DNA from: JAHJQZ01 sp963667595
GTDB taxonomy: Bacteria; Pseudomonadota; Alphaproteobacteria; Rhizobiales; Devosiaceae
Length of the DNA: 64,000 nucleotides
Direction of reading: 5' to 3'
Assembly: GCA_963667595.2 (NCBI GenBank)
Contig: CAXXWD010000009.1
Span: 1-64,000 of the forward strand
Shown: positions 7,575-17,401 of the stretch, piece after piece
Layout: every line of letters starts with the position of its first letter
Position numbering within the stretch: position 1 is the stretch's first letter
Notes under the pieces: model-generated
What the model saw: the letters and a program-made list of their open reading frames with translations, nothing else
Database searches by the model: none
What the model was told of the DNA's origin: nothing
Translations under genes and position numbers: made by a program

Positions 7575-8837
7575 ATGAACAAGCCCAAAACGGGAATGAC
7601 CCGCCGAACCGCTCTTGGCACGCTGGCTGGAGCTGGTGCTGCCGCAGCATTTGGCGGCCTAGCCACGCCGGCCATCGCGCAGCAGCGCAAGATCAGCATC
7701 ATCAATGCTGACTCCGCCGAAGCCGCGCGTCAGGTGATCGGCGACATAGCCAAGAGCTTCACTGCGGCGACGGGGATCGCGGTGGACGTCAACATCATGG
7801 ATCACGAGAGCAACAAGACCTCGATCCGCAACTACCTCGTGACCAGCGCGCCCGAGATCTGCTTCTGGTACTCTGGCGAGCGCATGCGCGCTTTCGCCGA
7901 GAAGGGCCTTTTTGAAGACATCTCGGATCTTGTCGCGGAGAAGGGCTATGCTGACATTCTGGGCGGTACGATCGGTTCTGTCAGCCTGAACGGACGGCAG
8001 TTCGGCCTGCCCACCGTCGGCAGACTCTGGGGCACGTGCTATTTGACCAGCACCTTCGATAAATACGGCCTGACCATGCCCGAAGACTGGGATGGCCTGA
8101 TGGCCTTCGGAGAAAAGGCCAGGGATGCCGGGTTGACGCCCCTCGCGATGGGAACCAAGGAGCTCTGGCCGGCTGGTGGTTTCTTCGACATTCTGAATCT
8201 CAGGACCAACGGTCTTGATGCTCATCTTGCCCTCATGGATGGCAAGATGAGTTATCTGGATTCCAAGGTTGCGGCCGTGTTCGACCATTGGCAGGAGCTG
8301 ATCGAGAAGGGCTTCTTCCTGGCCGACCATACGTCCTATGGCTGGAGCGATGCAGCGACGGTTCTGGGTCGTGGCGAAGCCGGCATGATGTACCTGGCCA
8401 GCTTCATCGAACGGAACCTGCCCGAACAGGAAAAGAGCAACCTGCGTCTGGTGGCGTTCCCCAAGATTGCCGATCTGCCGCGGTTCGAGGACTATTCAGT
8501 CGACTCGATCCACATTCCCGCTCGGGCGAAAAACAAGGATCTGGCGCGTGAGTTTCTGGCCTATTTCTACGAGCCGGGCGTCTTCACGCTCTACATGAAT
8601 GCACGCAAATCCGTGCCGGCGCGCAATGACTTGCCGCCCAGCGATGATCCGCTGATGAAGGCCGAGTCCGAACTTCTGGCCGCGACCGCCGGTACCGCGC
8701 AGTACTACGACCGCGACACCAATCCCGACATGGCCCAGACAGGCATCAAGGGATTCCAGGAGTTCATGGCATTCCCGGACCGGCGGCAGCAGATTCTTGA
8801 GCGTCTTGAAGCGACGCGCAAGCGTATCTACGGCTGA
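7575..8837 (+). CDS. Extracellular solute-binding protein of sugar ABC transporter
   Basis: 420-residue periplasmic binding protein of the CUT1 (family 1) type. The ATG at 7575 is chosen because GGAGGAGG lies 5 bases upstream; an ATG at 7545 has no such site. Residues 8-36 are a twin-arginine-like signal (MTRRTALGTLAGAG to ATPAIAQQ). The mature part has family features such as the early SFTAATGIAVDV segment, the TVGRLWGTCYLTSTFDKYGL hinge region and a WSDAATVLGRGEAGMMYL ligand-pocket region. It leads the operon of two permeases and an ATPase. The substrate is probably an oligosaccharide or galactoside, judged only from the GH42 neighbour. Confidence 0.88.
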   Translation: MNKPKTGMTRRTALGTLAGAGAAAAFGGLATPAIAQQRKISIINADSAEAARQVIGDIAKSFTAATGIAVDVNIMDHESNKTSIRNYLVTSAPEICFWYSGERMRAFAEKGLFEDISDLVAEKGYADILGGTIGSVSLNGRQFGLPTVGRLWGTCYLTSTFDKYGLTMPEDWDGLMAFGEKARDAGLTPLAMGTKELWPAGGFFDILNLRTNGLDAHLALMDGKMSYLDSKVAAVFDHWQELIEKGFFLADHTSYGWSDAATVLGRGEAGMMYLASFIERNLPEQEKSNLRLVAFPKIADLPRFEDYSVDSIHIPARAKNKDLAREFLAYFYEPGVFTLYMNARKSVPARNDLPPSDDPLMKAESELLAATAGTAQYYDRDTNPDMAQTGIKGFQEFMAFPDRRQQILERLEATRKRIYG

Positions 8838-8904
8838 AGGCTTCCTCCCCCGAAGGGGCGGGCAGTTGCTGCCTGCTCCTTCTCCCATCACTCAGGATTT
8901 CCAG

Positions 8905-9789
8905 ATGCCAAAAGCATGGCGACAAAATCGCGGCTGGATCATTCCCACGGCGCTCCTTCTTCCGGCGACCTTGCTTTTCGGCGTCGTTATCGTCGGATCG
9001 GCGCTGCAAAGCTTCTGGATCAGCGCCCATAGCTGGGACGGGTTCGGCGCCATGGTCTGGATCGGGCTCGACAACTACCGCGAGCTTCTGGGCGATCCGC
9101 AATTCTACGTTTCGCTGAAGAACAACATCATCTGGCTCGTCGGTTCGATGCTTTCGATTCCGCTGGGGCTCGCGATCGCCATGCTGGTCAATCAGAAGAT
9201 CAGGGGCATGCAGGTGGTCAAATCCATCTTCTTCGTGCCCATGGTTCTTGCTCCGGTGGCGGTCGGCGTCGTTTTCACCTGGGTCTACACGCCGCAGTTC
9301 GGTCTGCTTTCAATCCTGTTTTCCCTGTTCGGTGCCAAGGCGCCGGCGGTGCTGTCAGATCCGGACCTTGTGACCTATGCCATCGTTGCAGCGTCGCTCT
9401 GGCCGCAGACCGCGCTGAACATGGTGCTCTATCTCGCCGGCCTGTCTGGTCTGGATGAAGATCTGATCGGGGCGGGGCGCGTCGATGGTGCGCGCGGCCT
9501 GAACATGTTGCGGCATATCATTTTACCGCAACTGTCGCAGATGAGCTTCATTGCCGTCGCCCTTACGGCGATCACCGCACTCAGGTCCTTCGACCTGATC
9601 TCCGTGATGAGCGCCGGCGGTCCATTCGGCTCCTCGTCCACGCTCGCCTATCAGATGTATGAGCAGTCGATCTTCTCGTACCGGTTCGGTTATGGCGCAG
9701 CGCTGGCGGTGGTGCTGGTGTTGATCATGCTGGTGTTCATCGGCTGGTACCTGGCGCAGATCCTTCGCGCAGATCAGAGGCAATCCTGA
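8905..9789 (+). CDS. Sugar ABC transporter permease 1 (MalF/UgpA-like)
   Basis: 294 residues from ATG 8905, chosen because AGGA lies 7 bases upstream; an in-frame ATG at 8797 would overlap the binding-protein gene. Six transmembrane helices are expected, the first at about residues 10-33. The permease EAA loop is visible as DLIGAGRVDGARGLNMLRHIILP, which contacts the ATPase. It ends in a TGATG overlap with the second permease, indicating translational coupling. Confidence 0.9.
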   Translation: MPKAWRQNRGWIIPTALLLPATLLFGVVIVGSALQSFWISAHSWDGFGAMVWIGLDNYRELLGDPQFYVSLKNNIIWLVGSMLSIPLGLAIAMLVNQKIRGMQVVKSIFFVPMVLAPVAVGVVFTWVYTPQFGLLSILFSLFGAKAPAVLSDPDLVTYAIVAASLWPQTALNMVLYLAGLSGLDEDLIGAGRVDGARGLNMLRHIILPQLSQMSFIAVALTAITALRSFDLISVMSAGGPFGSSSTLAYQMYEQSIFSYRFGYGAALAVVLVLIMLVFIGWYLAQILRADQRQS

Positions 9790-10640
9790 TGTATCCGCGT
9801 CCCCTTCCCAAGACCGCCAAAGGCGTCCGCCGGCTCTATATGGCGCTGGTGCTGGTCATTCTGCTGATCTGGATGGCGCCGCTGTGTGCCATCATCCTGA
9901 CCTCGGCACGGGCCTATTCCGATATCGCCATGGGCAATCTCTGGGGCCTGCCGACCGAGATCGCCATCGTCGACAACTATGTGGGCGTGTTCACGCGCAC
10001 CAAGATGACCCAGTTCTTCTGGAACAGCCTGATCATCACCGTCCCCTCGGTCATTGCGGTTTCGATCCTGTCGCTCTTGTCTGGCTATGTGCTGGCCAAG
10101 TTCCGTTTCCGGGGCAACATGGTTTTGTTCGCCATCTTCATCGGCGGCAATTTCCTGCCGGCTCAGATCATGATGATCCCGATTCGCGACCTGCTGGTCC
10201 ATCTCGGCATCTACGATACCCATCTCGGATTGATCATCTTTCATGTTGCCTTCCAGACAGGCTTTGCAACGCTGTTCATGCGCAATTTCGTCGCCGCACT
10301 TCCCTCCGAGTTGTTCGAGGCGGCGCGGGCCGAGGGCGCTTCGCCCTGGCAGGTTCTTGTTCACATCGTTTTCCCGCTGGTCAGGCCTGGCCTGGCGGCG
10401 CTGTCGATCCTTTTGTTCACCTTCATCTGGAACGACTATTTCTGGGCCCTGATCCTGTCGGTGAGCGACACCGTCAAACCGATCACTGCCGGACTTGCCA
10501 GCCTGCGCGGAGAATACACCACTGAATGGAACATCATTTCCGCGGGAATGATCGTGGCCGCCCTGCCGCCCGTCGTGATGTTCCTCCTGATGCAAAAGCA
10601 CTTCATCACCGGCCTGACCCAGGGTGCGGTCAAAGGCTGA
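9789..10640 (+). CDS. Sugar ABC transporter permease 2 (MalG/UgpE-like)
   Basis: 283 residues with about six membrane helices. The start ATG shares one base with the previous stop. The EAA loop reads LFEAARAEGASPWQVLVHIVFPLVRPG. Motifs such as GNFLPAQIMMIPIRDLL and ILLFTFIWNDYFWALI are typical of the CUT1 second permease. It forms the heterodimeric channel with the upstream permease. Confidence 0.92.
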   Translation: MYPRPLPKTAKGVRRLYMALVLVILLIWMAPLCAIILTSARAYSDIAMGNLWGLPTEIAIVDNYVGVFTRTKMTQFFWNSLIITVPSVIAVSILSLLSGYVLAKFRFRGNMVLFAIFIGGNFLPAQIMMIPIRDLLVHLGIYDTHLGLIIFHVAFQTGFATLFMRNFVAALPSELFEAARAEGASPWQVLVHIVFPLVRPGLAALSILLFTFIWNDYFWALILSVSDTVKPITAGLASLRGEYTTEWNIISAGMIVAALPPVVMFLLMQKHFITGLTQGAVKG

Positions 10641-10667
10641 TGCCAGAAAGATCAAGAGACCAGTCCA

Positions 10668-11771
10668 ATGAGCAGTCTTGAAATCAGGCACGTCAACAAG
10701 AGCTTCGGAAGCTTCAAGGCTCTGAACGATATCAATCTGGTGGTCGAACAGGGCGAGTTTCTCGTTCTGGTCGGTCCGTCCGGATGCGGAAAATCGACAC
10801 TCCTGAAGACGATTGCCGGGCTCGAAACCGTCGATGACGGCACCATGCTGATCGGTGGCCGGGATGTCACCAGGGAAGAGCCCAGCGACAGGGGCATCGC
10901 CATGGTGTTTCAATCCTATGCGCTTTATCCGCACATGAGCGTTGCCGAGAACATGGGCTTCGGTTTGAGGATGGCAAAGCGGCCGAAGGCCGAAATCGAT
11001 GCGGCCGTGCGCCGCGCCGCGGATATCCTGAGATTGACCAGTCAACTCGACAAGCTGCCAAAGCAGTTGTCGGGCGGTCAGCGTCAGCGCGTTGCCATTG
11101 GACGGGCAATTACCCGCTCTCCCGAGGTCTTTTTATTCGATGAGCCGTTGAGCAATCTCGACGCCGCCCTCAGAACCCAGATGCGGGTGGAACTGGCGGG
11201 GCTACACGCCGAACTCGGTGCGACCATGGTCTATGTCACCCATGATCAGGTCGAAGCCATGACGATGGCCAATCGTATCGTTGTGCTCAACAACGGGCGT
11301 ATCGAGCAGGTCGGCAAGCCGACTGAACTCTATGCCGCGCCGCAAAACCGCTTCGTTGCCGGTTTTCTCGGTTCGCCGCGCATGAATTTCTACTCGGCCA
11401 CGCTCGACGCGGACAACGGCATGCTGAGCCTTGCCGGCATGGAGCCCTTCGCGCGCAATTTCGAGCAAAAGCCGCTTGGCGGCGATGTAACGATCGGCAT
11501 TCGCCCCGAGGCGTTTCACCTCGAAACGAGTTCGCCGACGGCGCTCCGTGTGAAGGCCGAAGTGCGGCTCGTCGAACAGTTGGGCAAGGAAACAATCCTT
11601 TACGTCGACGCAGCGCCGCTGTGCACCGTCTTTTCCGACACAGGCACCCAGAACATCGCCGTTCACGTTCCGCAAGCCTGTGGCCTCGAGGCCGGCGCGT
11701 CCGTCGAAATCTGCTTCGAACCGAACGACATTTACGTCTTCGCCGGCCCTGACGATCTGACGCAAAAATAG
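10668..11771 (+). CDS. Sugar ABC transporter ATP-binding protein (UgpC/MsmK-like)
   Basis: 367 residues. The nucleotide-binding domain has Walker A GPSGCGKST (about 37-45), the signature LSGGQRQRVAIGRA, Walker B VFLFDEPLSNLDA and the switch histidine in YVTHDQVEAMTMA. The C-terminal third is the regulatory TOBE domain (VTIGIRPEAFHL, EVRLVEQLGKETILYV). It powers the two permeases just upstream and sits 27 bases downstream of them. Confidence 0.95.
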   Translation: MSSLEIRHVNKSFGSFKALNDINLVVEQGEFLVLVGPSGCGKSTLLKTIAGLETVDDGTMLIGGRDVTREEPSDRGIAMVFQSYALYPHMSVAENMGFGLRMAKRPKAEIDAAVRRAADILRLTSQLDKLPKQLSGGQRQRVAIGRAITRSPEVFLFDEPLSNLDAALRTQMRVELAGLHAELGATMVYVTHDQVEAMTMANRIVVLNNGRIEQVGKPTELYAAPQNRFVAGFLGSPRMNFYSATLDADNGMLSLAGMEPFARNFEQKPLGGDVTIGIRPEAFHLETSSPTALRVKAEVRLVEQLGKETILYVDAAPLCTVFSDTGTQNIAVHVPQACGLEAGASVEICFEPNDIYVFAGPDDLTQK

Positions 11772-11835
11772 GTGTCTCGGCGTCGGCCGATGCGCCGTGC
11801 GGCGCCGGATGAAGTTTAAAAATAGAGTAGCCAGA

Positions 11836-13977
11836 ATGCATAAAACGCCCCGACAAGCCCCTTCGGTCTGGAGACCGATCGATACCGATCGCTTTTTATT
11901 CGGCGCCGCCCATTACCCCGAACACGTCGACCGGTCCTATTGGGAACAAGATGCCATCCGCATGGCGCAAGCTGGTTTCAATGTGGTGCGTCTGGGGGAA
12001 TTTGCCTGGCATATTTTCGAGCCGAGTGAAAACAGCTTCGATTTCGAACTCTTCGACACCGTCATCGCGTTGCTCGGCGCGCATGGCATCAGCACGATAA
12101 TGTGCACGCCGACCGCAGCGCCACCGCGTTGGCTGACCGCGACCTATCCGGAAGTGTTGCGCGTCGATGGCAATGGCCGCCAAGCTTCGCATGGATCGCG
12201 ACAACAGGCAGATACCGCAAGCCCGGTCTATCGCGATCACAGCCGTCGCATCACCCGAGTCATGGCCGATCATTTTCGTACCAATGAATACGTCATTGGC
12301 TGGCAGACGGACAACGAGTTCAACACCACCGTCTCGGAGTCCTATTCGCCGGCCACACTGGCTGCCTTTCAGGAGTGGCTCGAGAAAAAGTACGGCACCA
12401 TCGAGCCGCTGAACGCAGCCTGGGGCGGCAATTTCTGGGCGAGCGCCTATGACAGCTTCGACCAGGTCGTGCTGCCTCTTGCCAACGCACCTGGCCCGGC
12501 CGGCCCGGGACATCTGCTGGACTATCATCGCTTTCTTGCCGATGCGACGGCGAGCTTCAACGCCGATCAGGTGGAGATTTTGAGAGCCGCCAATCCGGAC
12601 TGGTTCGTGTTTCACAATGTCGGCTTCGAAAAAAACCTCGATCTCAGGACAAGATTTGCCGCCGATCTCGATTTTCTCGGTTTCGACACTTACCCGCTTC
12701 TGTTTGATGAAAGTCGCCCTACCGGAAGTTCCGCGCATATTCAGGCGATGCAACTCGATCATGCGCGTGCCTATTCCGGCAACTTCCTCATCCCCGAGCA
12801 GCAGTCGGGCGCCGGAGGCCAACCGAGCTATTTATCCCTGCTTCCCGAACCTGGAGAAATGCGCCGCATGGCCCTGAGCTCACTCGCTCACGGAGCCGAT
12901 GGGCTGATGTTCTTCCGCTGGCGCACCGCGCATTTCGGGACCGAAATCTACTGGATGGGGATCATCGATCACGACGACGTCCCACGTCGGCGCTATGCCG
13001 AGTTGTGTCGGTTCGGCGAAGACGTCGCCAAGATCAAGTCACACCTTCTTGGCAGCACGGTCGCCATGGATGTCGGCATTCTGGGGGCTGACTTTGATGC
13101 CAAGGAAGCGCATCTCGCCTATCCCATGGGGTTGCCATCACCTGAAGAAGATGGCGGCTTGTTGCACCGTTGGTGCTACCGCAATCACTTCGCCTGCGGG
13201 TACATTCATCCCGAGGACGATCTCGATCGGCTGAAGCTGATCTATGTGCCGCACTGGCTCATCTGGAAGGACGAATGGACGGAGAAACTTGCCGCTTTTG
13301 CCCAAAAGGGTGGCACGGTGGTGATCTCTGCCCGCACCGGATCGCGCGATGCTGCCAACCGGGTGTTGGCCGAAGCGGCACCCGGAGCGTCGCTGTCGCG
13401 ACTGACGGGAATTGCCGTCAGGGAGTTCGGCCGTCTCAGGCCGGAAAATGGAGGTGGTCTGTTCTCGATTTCGGAGGAACGACGCTCCAGCTTCTGGAAT
13501 GACGAACCGGAATCCGCCCGCCGGTCACTCAGCCTCACTGTCGGCGATCGCAAAATCGGTGCCGCGCACATGTACGAGTTGCTCGATCTCGATGGCGATG
13601 CCAACGCCGAACCCGTGGCAAGTTGGTCGGGCCGCTTCGTCAATGGCGAGCCGGCCATAACACGGCGCGCCGTGGGCAAAGGCCAAGTGTTCTATTGCGG
13701 GACCTATTTGACCGAAGCGCTGATTGACAGCTTCATGGCTTCCGAACTGACTCGTGCCGGCGTAGCCCCACTGGTGCCCGGACTACCCGCCGGTGTCGAA
13801 TTGACACGCAGGGACGGGCCGCATGGTCGACTGCTCTTCGTGCTGAACACCACGGCGGACGAGGTTGAACTTTCTGGCTTGCCGGATGGCAAAATGCTCG
13901 TTGCCGACAGTCCGGTCGATCATGGCAAATGTCGCCTGCCAGGATATGGCGCCCTCATTCTGGTTTTAAAAAGCTGA
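11836..13977 (+). CDS. GH42 beta-galactosidase
   Basis: 713 residues from ATG 11836; in-frame ATGs at 11797 and 11809 would add 13 or 9 residues and no start has a strong ribosome-binding site. The N-terminal TIM barrel begins at FLFGAAHYPEHVD. The acid/base glutamate is E161 in IGWQTDNEF, and the nucleophile is most likely E321 in NFLIPEQQSG. The trimerisation domain (KIKSHLLGSTVAMDVGILG) and a short beta domain (ELTRRDGPHGRLLFVLNTT) follow. There is no signal peptide, so it is cytoplasmic and would hydrolyse beta-galactosides brought in by the adjacent ABC importer. It is about the normal family length. Confidence 0.93.
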   Translation: MHKTPRQAPSVWRPIDTDRFLFGAAHYPEHVDRSYWEQDAIRMAQAGFNVVRLGEFAWHIFEPSENSFDFELFDTVIALLGAHGISTIMCTPTAAPPRWLTATYPEVLRVDGNGRQASHGSRQQADTASPVYRDHSRRITRVMADHFRTNEYVIGWQTDNEFNTTVSESYSPATLAAFQEWLEKKYGTIEPLNAAWGGNFWASAYDSFDQVVLPLANAPGPAGPGHLLDYHRFLADATASFNADQVEILRAANPDWFVFHNVGFEKNLDLRTRFAADLDFLGFDTYPLLFDESRPTGSSAHIQAMQLDHARAYSGNFLIPEQQSGAGGQPSYLSLLPEPGEMRRMALSSLAHGADGLMFFRWRTAHFGTEIYWMGIIDHDDVPRRRYAELCRFGEDVAKIKSHLLGSTVAMDVGILGADFDAKEAHLAYPMGLPSPEEDGGLLHRWCYRNHFACGYIHPEDDLDRLKLIYVPHWLIWKDEWTEKLAAFAQKGGTVVISARTGSRDAANRVLAEAAPGASLSRLTGIAVREFGRLRPENGGGLFSISEERRSSFWNDEPESARRSLSLTVGDRKIGAAHMYELLDLDGDANAEPVASWSGRFVNGEPAITRRAVGKGQVFYCGTYLTEALIDSFMASELTRAGVAPLVPGLPAGVELTRRDGPHGRLLFVLNTTADEVELSGLPDGKMLVADSPVDHGKCRLPGYGALILVLKS

Positions 13978-14284
13978 GACAAATCCAGGCCAAGGCAAAT
14001 ACCTGACCGAAACATTCCAATCAGACCTGCAATCCCAACACTCAGCGTTGTACCCATGCTGACCAAATCTGGCTAAAGGTCCGCTTTCAGCGCTGTCGGC
14101 TTGAAAGCGGAATGGCCGCACGGAGCGATTTCCGACTCGACCGATCGAGGCATGCTGTTCTTGCAGCGCGCAATGCAACCTCTGCCGCTTCCGCAGACTT
14201 GGAGTTTCCGGCCACCGGAAGCGGCTGGTTGAGCAAATCAAACTTATATTGCTACCCGACTACCGGCGGCCCGGTTCGTTCATT
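13978..14284. other. Intergenic region between convergent genes
   Basis: 307 bases between the stop of the beta-galactosidase and the stop of the convergent SDR gene. I see no gene, no strong hairpin with a T-run and no mobile-element end. Confidence 0.3.
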
Positions 14285-15055
14285 TTAGAGCACCGACATG
14301 ATGCCGCCATCAACGTAGATGATCTGGCCGTTGACAAAATCCGACGCCGGCGCGGCGAGGAAAATAACCGTGCCCACGATGTCTTCGGGCGTGCCCCAGC
14401 GTGCCGCCGGCGTGCGCTTGCGAATCCAGCTATCGAATGCCTCGTCCTCGACCAGGGCCTTGTTCATTTCGGTGACAATGTAGCCAGGGCCAATGGCATT
14501 GATGGACAATCCGTGCACGGCCCATTCGGCGGTCATCGCCTTTGTCAGCATCTTGATGCCGCCTTTGGCCGCCGTATAGGGCGCCACAGTGGCGCGGGCC
14601 AGTTCGCTGGTCAGCGATCCGATGTTGATGATCTTGCCGCGAATGCCGCGCGCAATCATGCGCTTAGCTGCCGGTTTGGCGACGAGAAAGGCCGAAGTAA
14701 GGTTGATATCGATGACGCGCTGCCAATCCTTGGCCTCAAGCTCAAGCATTGGCTTGCGGAATTGGATGCCGGCATTATTGACGAGGATGTCGACTGCGAT
14801 GTCCTGTGCGTCCAATTGCTCGAAGGCGCCGTTCACCGCCGCTTCGTCGGCAACGTTGAACGCGGCTTCGTAAACGATATGACCCTCAGCGCGCAACGCC
14901 TCGGCCGACGCATGCAGTCGCTCGTTGTTGATGTCGTTCATTACGATGGAGGCACCAGCAGCGGCGAGCCCGGTCGCATAGCTGAGGCCAATTCCGCTCG
15001 CCGAACCAGTGACCAATGCGCATTTGCCGGCAAGATCGAATGAGGGAGCAGTCAT
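14285..15055 (-). CDS. SDR oxidoreductase, gluconate 5-dehydrogenase-like
   Basis: 256-residue classical short-chain dehydrogenase. The NAD(P)-binding TGSASGIG motif is at about 16-23, NNAG at about 93, the catalytic Ser in IGSLTSELA and YTAAK as the YxxxK pair. The GIQFRKPMLELEAKDWQRVI segment and the VDGG end resemble gluconate 5-dehydrogenase (Gno/IdnO). It lies 90 bases downstream of the sugar-acid dehydratase gene on the same strand and probably oxidises or reduces an intermediate of the same pathway. The exact substrate is not readable. Confidence 0.88.
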   Translation of the reverse strand: MTAPSFDLAGKCALVTGSASGIGLSYATGLAAAGASIVMNDINNERLHASAEALRAEGHIVYEAAFNVADEAAVNGAFEQLDAQDIAVDILVNNAGIQFRKPMLELEAKDWQRVIDINLTSAFLVAKPAAKRMIARGIRGKIINIGSLTSELARATVAPYTAAKGGIKMLTKAMTAEWAVHGLSINAIGPGYIVTEMNKALVEDEAFDSWIRKRTPAARWGTPEDIVGTVIFLAAPASDFVNGQIIYVDGGIMSVL

Positions 15056-15145
15056 GTTTCTTCCTTTTGTCTTTCCCCGATCTTCGGGAAAACTCTGTTT
15101 CGTTTGGTGGAGAAGAGCGAAGGGCAGCAGGCCTACTCAGGCCGA

Positions 15146-16345
15146 CTATAGCTCGGTGCGGCGCACGTGCAGGTCGTCGCGTTCGAATACCTGCGGCTGC
15201 AGTTCGGTGCCGAGGCCGGGGCCTTCCATTGGCAGGACGTACCCGTTCTCGATGCGCGGAACTTCGGTGACAAGCTCCTTGTACCAGCCGGTGTAGAAGG
15301 CGCGCACGGATTCCTGGATCAGCGTGTTGGGATTGCTGAGCGACGAATGAACGGCGGCGGCATAACCGACAGGGCCGGTGCAATCGTGCGGAGCATAGGG
15401 GCGGTGATAGGTGTCGCCGAGTGCGGCGATCTTGCGGCCCTCGGTAAGCCCGCCGGTCCAGCACAGGTCCGTCATGACGACGCCGATGGCGCCCTTTTCC
15501 AGCATGTCCTTGTAAGGAAAGCGCGAGCCGAGGGTTTCGCTGGCGCAAACCCAGACATCCGTCGATTCCGCGTATTCGGCCAGAGCGTTGGGCGAGTTCA
15601 TCCGGATCGGATCCTCGTACCAGGTCGGCGAATAGTCCTCGAGCACGCGGGCGATCTTCTTGGCGGTCGGCAGGTTCCACAGGCAATGGAACTCGACCAT
15701 GATTTCCATCCGGTCGCCCACGGCCTTGCGGATCTTCTCGAAAGGCTCCACGGCCTTCCTCATCTGTTCGGCGGTGATATAGCGCCCGCCATTTTCGATG
15801 GCCGCCGGGTCGAACGGCCAGATCTTCATGCCGGTAATGCCGCTTTCCAGCAGGCTCTCGGCAATTGCGCCGGCATCGGTCATGAAGCCGGCCAGATCCT
15901 CGTAGGGGCCCTCGTGCTTGCCAAGGTTCCAGGTGTCGACGGGGCGGATTTTGTGCGTGCGGACATAGCCGTAGCCGGCGCAGGTATTGTAGACGCGCAT
16001 CTTGTCGTGACACAGCCCGCCCAGCATCTGGTGCACCGGCTGGTCGACGGCCTTGCCGAACAGGTCCCACAGGGCGATGTCGATCGCCGAGGCGGCACGG
16101 TACTCGGCACCGGTCGAGGACTGGGCCAGCGGCAAATTGACCAGATCCTTGGAAAACGCCTCGATGCGGAGCGGGTCGTTGCCGAGCATGCGGCTGGCAA
16201 GTGTGGAGTGGATATGCGCTTCAACCGCTTCGGCACCGTAAAAAGTCTCACCGAGCCCGATAATGCCGGCATCTGTATGAATGCGAACCCAGAGAACGTT
16301 CGAGAATTCGTCCGTTCTCAGCGTTTCAATCGCGGTGATCTTCAA
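15146..16345 (-). CDS. Enolase-superfamily sugar-acid dehydratase (mandelate racemase/MLE family)
   Basis: 399 residues. The capping domain is at 1-125 and the barrel follows. Metal ligands appear to be E218 (MVEFH), E244 (TWYEDP) and E270 (CASET). H220 and H320 (YAPHDCTGP) match the two catalytic histidines of galactonate-dehydratase-like members. The first ligand, usually Asp, is Glu here. Such enzymes dehydrate an aldonate to a 2-keto-3-deoxy acid. With a TRAP importer, an SDR and a GntR regulator around it, catabolism of an imported sugar acid is likely; galactonate is only a guess from the beta-galactosidase nearby. It is divergent from the GntR gene. Confidence 0.87.
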   Translation of the reverse strand: MKITAIETLRTDEFSNVLWVRIHTDAGIIGLGETFYGAEAVEAHIHSTLASRMLGNDPLRIEAFSKDLVNLPLAQSSTGAEYRAASAIDIALWDLFGKAVDQPVHQMLGGLCHDKMRVYNTCAGYGYVRTHKIRPVDTWNLGKHEGPYEDLAGFMTDAGAIAESLLESGITGMKIWPFDPAAIENGGRYITAEQMRKAVEPFEKIRKAVGDRMEIMVEFHCLWNLPTAKKIARVLEDYSPTWYEDPIRMNSPNALAEYAESTDVWVCASETLGSRFPYKDMLEKGAIGVVMTDLCWTGGLTEGRKIAALGDTYHRPYAPHDCTGPVGYAAAVHSSLSNPNTLIQESVRAFYTGWYKELVTEVPRIENGYVLPMEGPGLGTELQPQVFERDDLHVRRTEL

Positions 16346-16410
16346 CTTCGACTTCCTTTGGTTTGACCCGAGGCGTGCGCGTTACGGGGGGGAGCGGCTT
16401 AAGGTATGCG

Positions 16411-16439
16411 TTGACATTTCGTCGTATATCGTGAAATAT
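16411..16439 (+). promoter_or_regulatory. Putative promoter of the GntR-TRAP genes
   Basis: TTGACA at 16411-16416 and AAATAT at 16434-16439 are separated by 17 bases, in the gap between the divergent dehydratase and GntR genes. The half-palindromic TATATCGTGAAATATCA stretch at 16425-16441 is a possible GntR operator. Confidence 0.4.
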
Positions 16440-16472
16440 CACAGGCAAATTGATACAAGAGGGAGGCAGAAA

Positions 16473-17282
16473 TTGCAAGTTTCCTCATCGAAAGAAAAAG
16501 CGCGGATCGAACCTGAAGCGACCGAAGCGGGCGAAAGCGACCGTTCTGTCGATCTGGCGACGCAGGCTTATGAACGCATCGAGGAAATGTTCGTTTCCAT
16601 GGAGCTCCAGCCCGGCGCTCATGTGCGGACCCAGGACATTCAGATCGCACTCGGCATCGGTCGCACGCCCGTGCATCAGGCCGTGCGGCGGCTCGCAGCA
16701 GAAACGCTGCTCGAGGTGCGCCCCCGCAACGGGCTGCGTGTCGCGCCGATCGATCTGACGCGAGAACGCCACCTTGCGCCCCTGCGCCGCGATCTCATCC
16801 GTTTCGTTACCGATGCCGCGATCCGCAACATCTCGGACAATGAAGTCGCCCAATTGCACTATTTGCGCCGCGAGCTGGCGGAAACCGGCGACGCCCTGAC
16901 GGTCGACGGGTTCAACGAGATCGACAAGAGCTTCGACATCCTGTTGATCCGCGCTTCCGGCGAACGCTTCCTCGAGCGCACGCTTCGGCCGCTTCACGCC
17001 ATCGCCCGCCGTATCGGCTATCTGCATCTCACGCGGCTGAGCGGCGCCAACGGCCTGGCCGACACCGTGCAGCGCCACCTCGCCATCATGGATGCGGTCC
17101 TCGACGGCGATGCCGAGTACGCCAAGAAATGCTGCGACGAACTCGTCGAGTTCAGCGTCAGTCTCATTGATGAGGTGCGCAAGACCGCCAAGCCGCAATG
17201 GCTCGACATTACGCTCAATCCGCTTGTTGGCCAACGTGGCCGCACCGGGGCGCCCGCGCTCAAGGAGGCTCCCGAATCGTGA
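16473..17282 (+). CDS. GntR-family regulator with FCD domain
   Basis: 269 residues from a TTG at 16473, chosen because GGGAGG lies 6 bases upstream. Extending the frame further back would run into the divergent dehydratase gene. The winged helix lies at about 28-90 (AYERIEEMFVSMELQPGAHV, IALGIGRTPVHQAVRRL). An all-helical FCD effector domain follows, with ligand-type residues in FNEIDKSFDILLIRASG and HLAIMDAVLDGDAEYAKK. FCD regulators usually bind carboxylates and repress divergent or adjacent catabolic genes, which fits the dehydratase on one side and the TRAP importer on the other. Confidence 0.88.
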   Translation: MQVSSSKEKARIEPEATEAGESDRSVDLATQAYERIEEMFVSMELQPGAHVRTQDIQIALGIGRTPVHQAVRRLAAETLLEVRPRNGLRVAPIDLTRERHLAPLRRDLIRFVTDAAIRNISDNEVAQLHYLRRELAETGDALTVDGFNEIDKSFDILLIRASGERFLERTLRPLHAIARRIGYLHLTRLSGANGLADTVQRHLAIMDAVLDGDAEYAKKCCDELVEFSVSLIDEVRKTAKPQWLDITLNPLVGQRGRTGAPALKEAPES

Positions 17283-17401
17283 TTCCGTCGGCCCCGGGTC
17301 AAAGGGCCACCCCTCAAGGCTCGCTCGCCGAGTCTTCGCCAGGAACAGCCTGGCACACCGGCCCGCATGGCGGGCCCGAACGCCAAACTCAGTGTGGAGG
17401 A

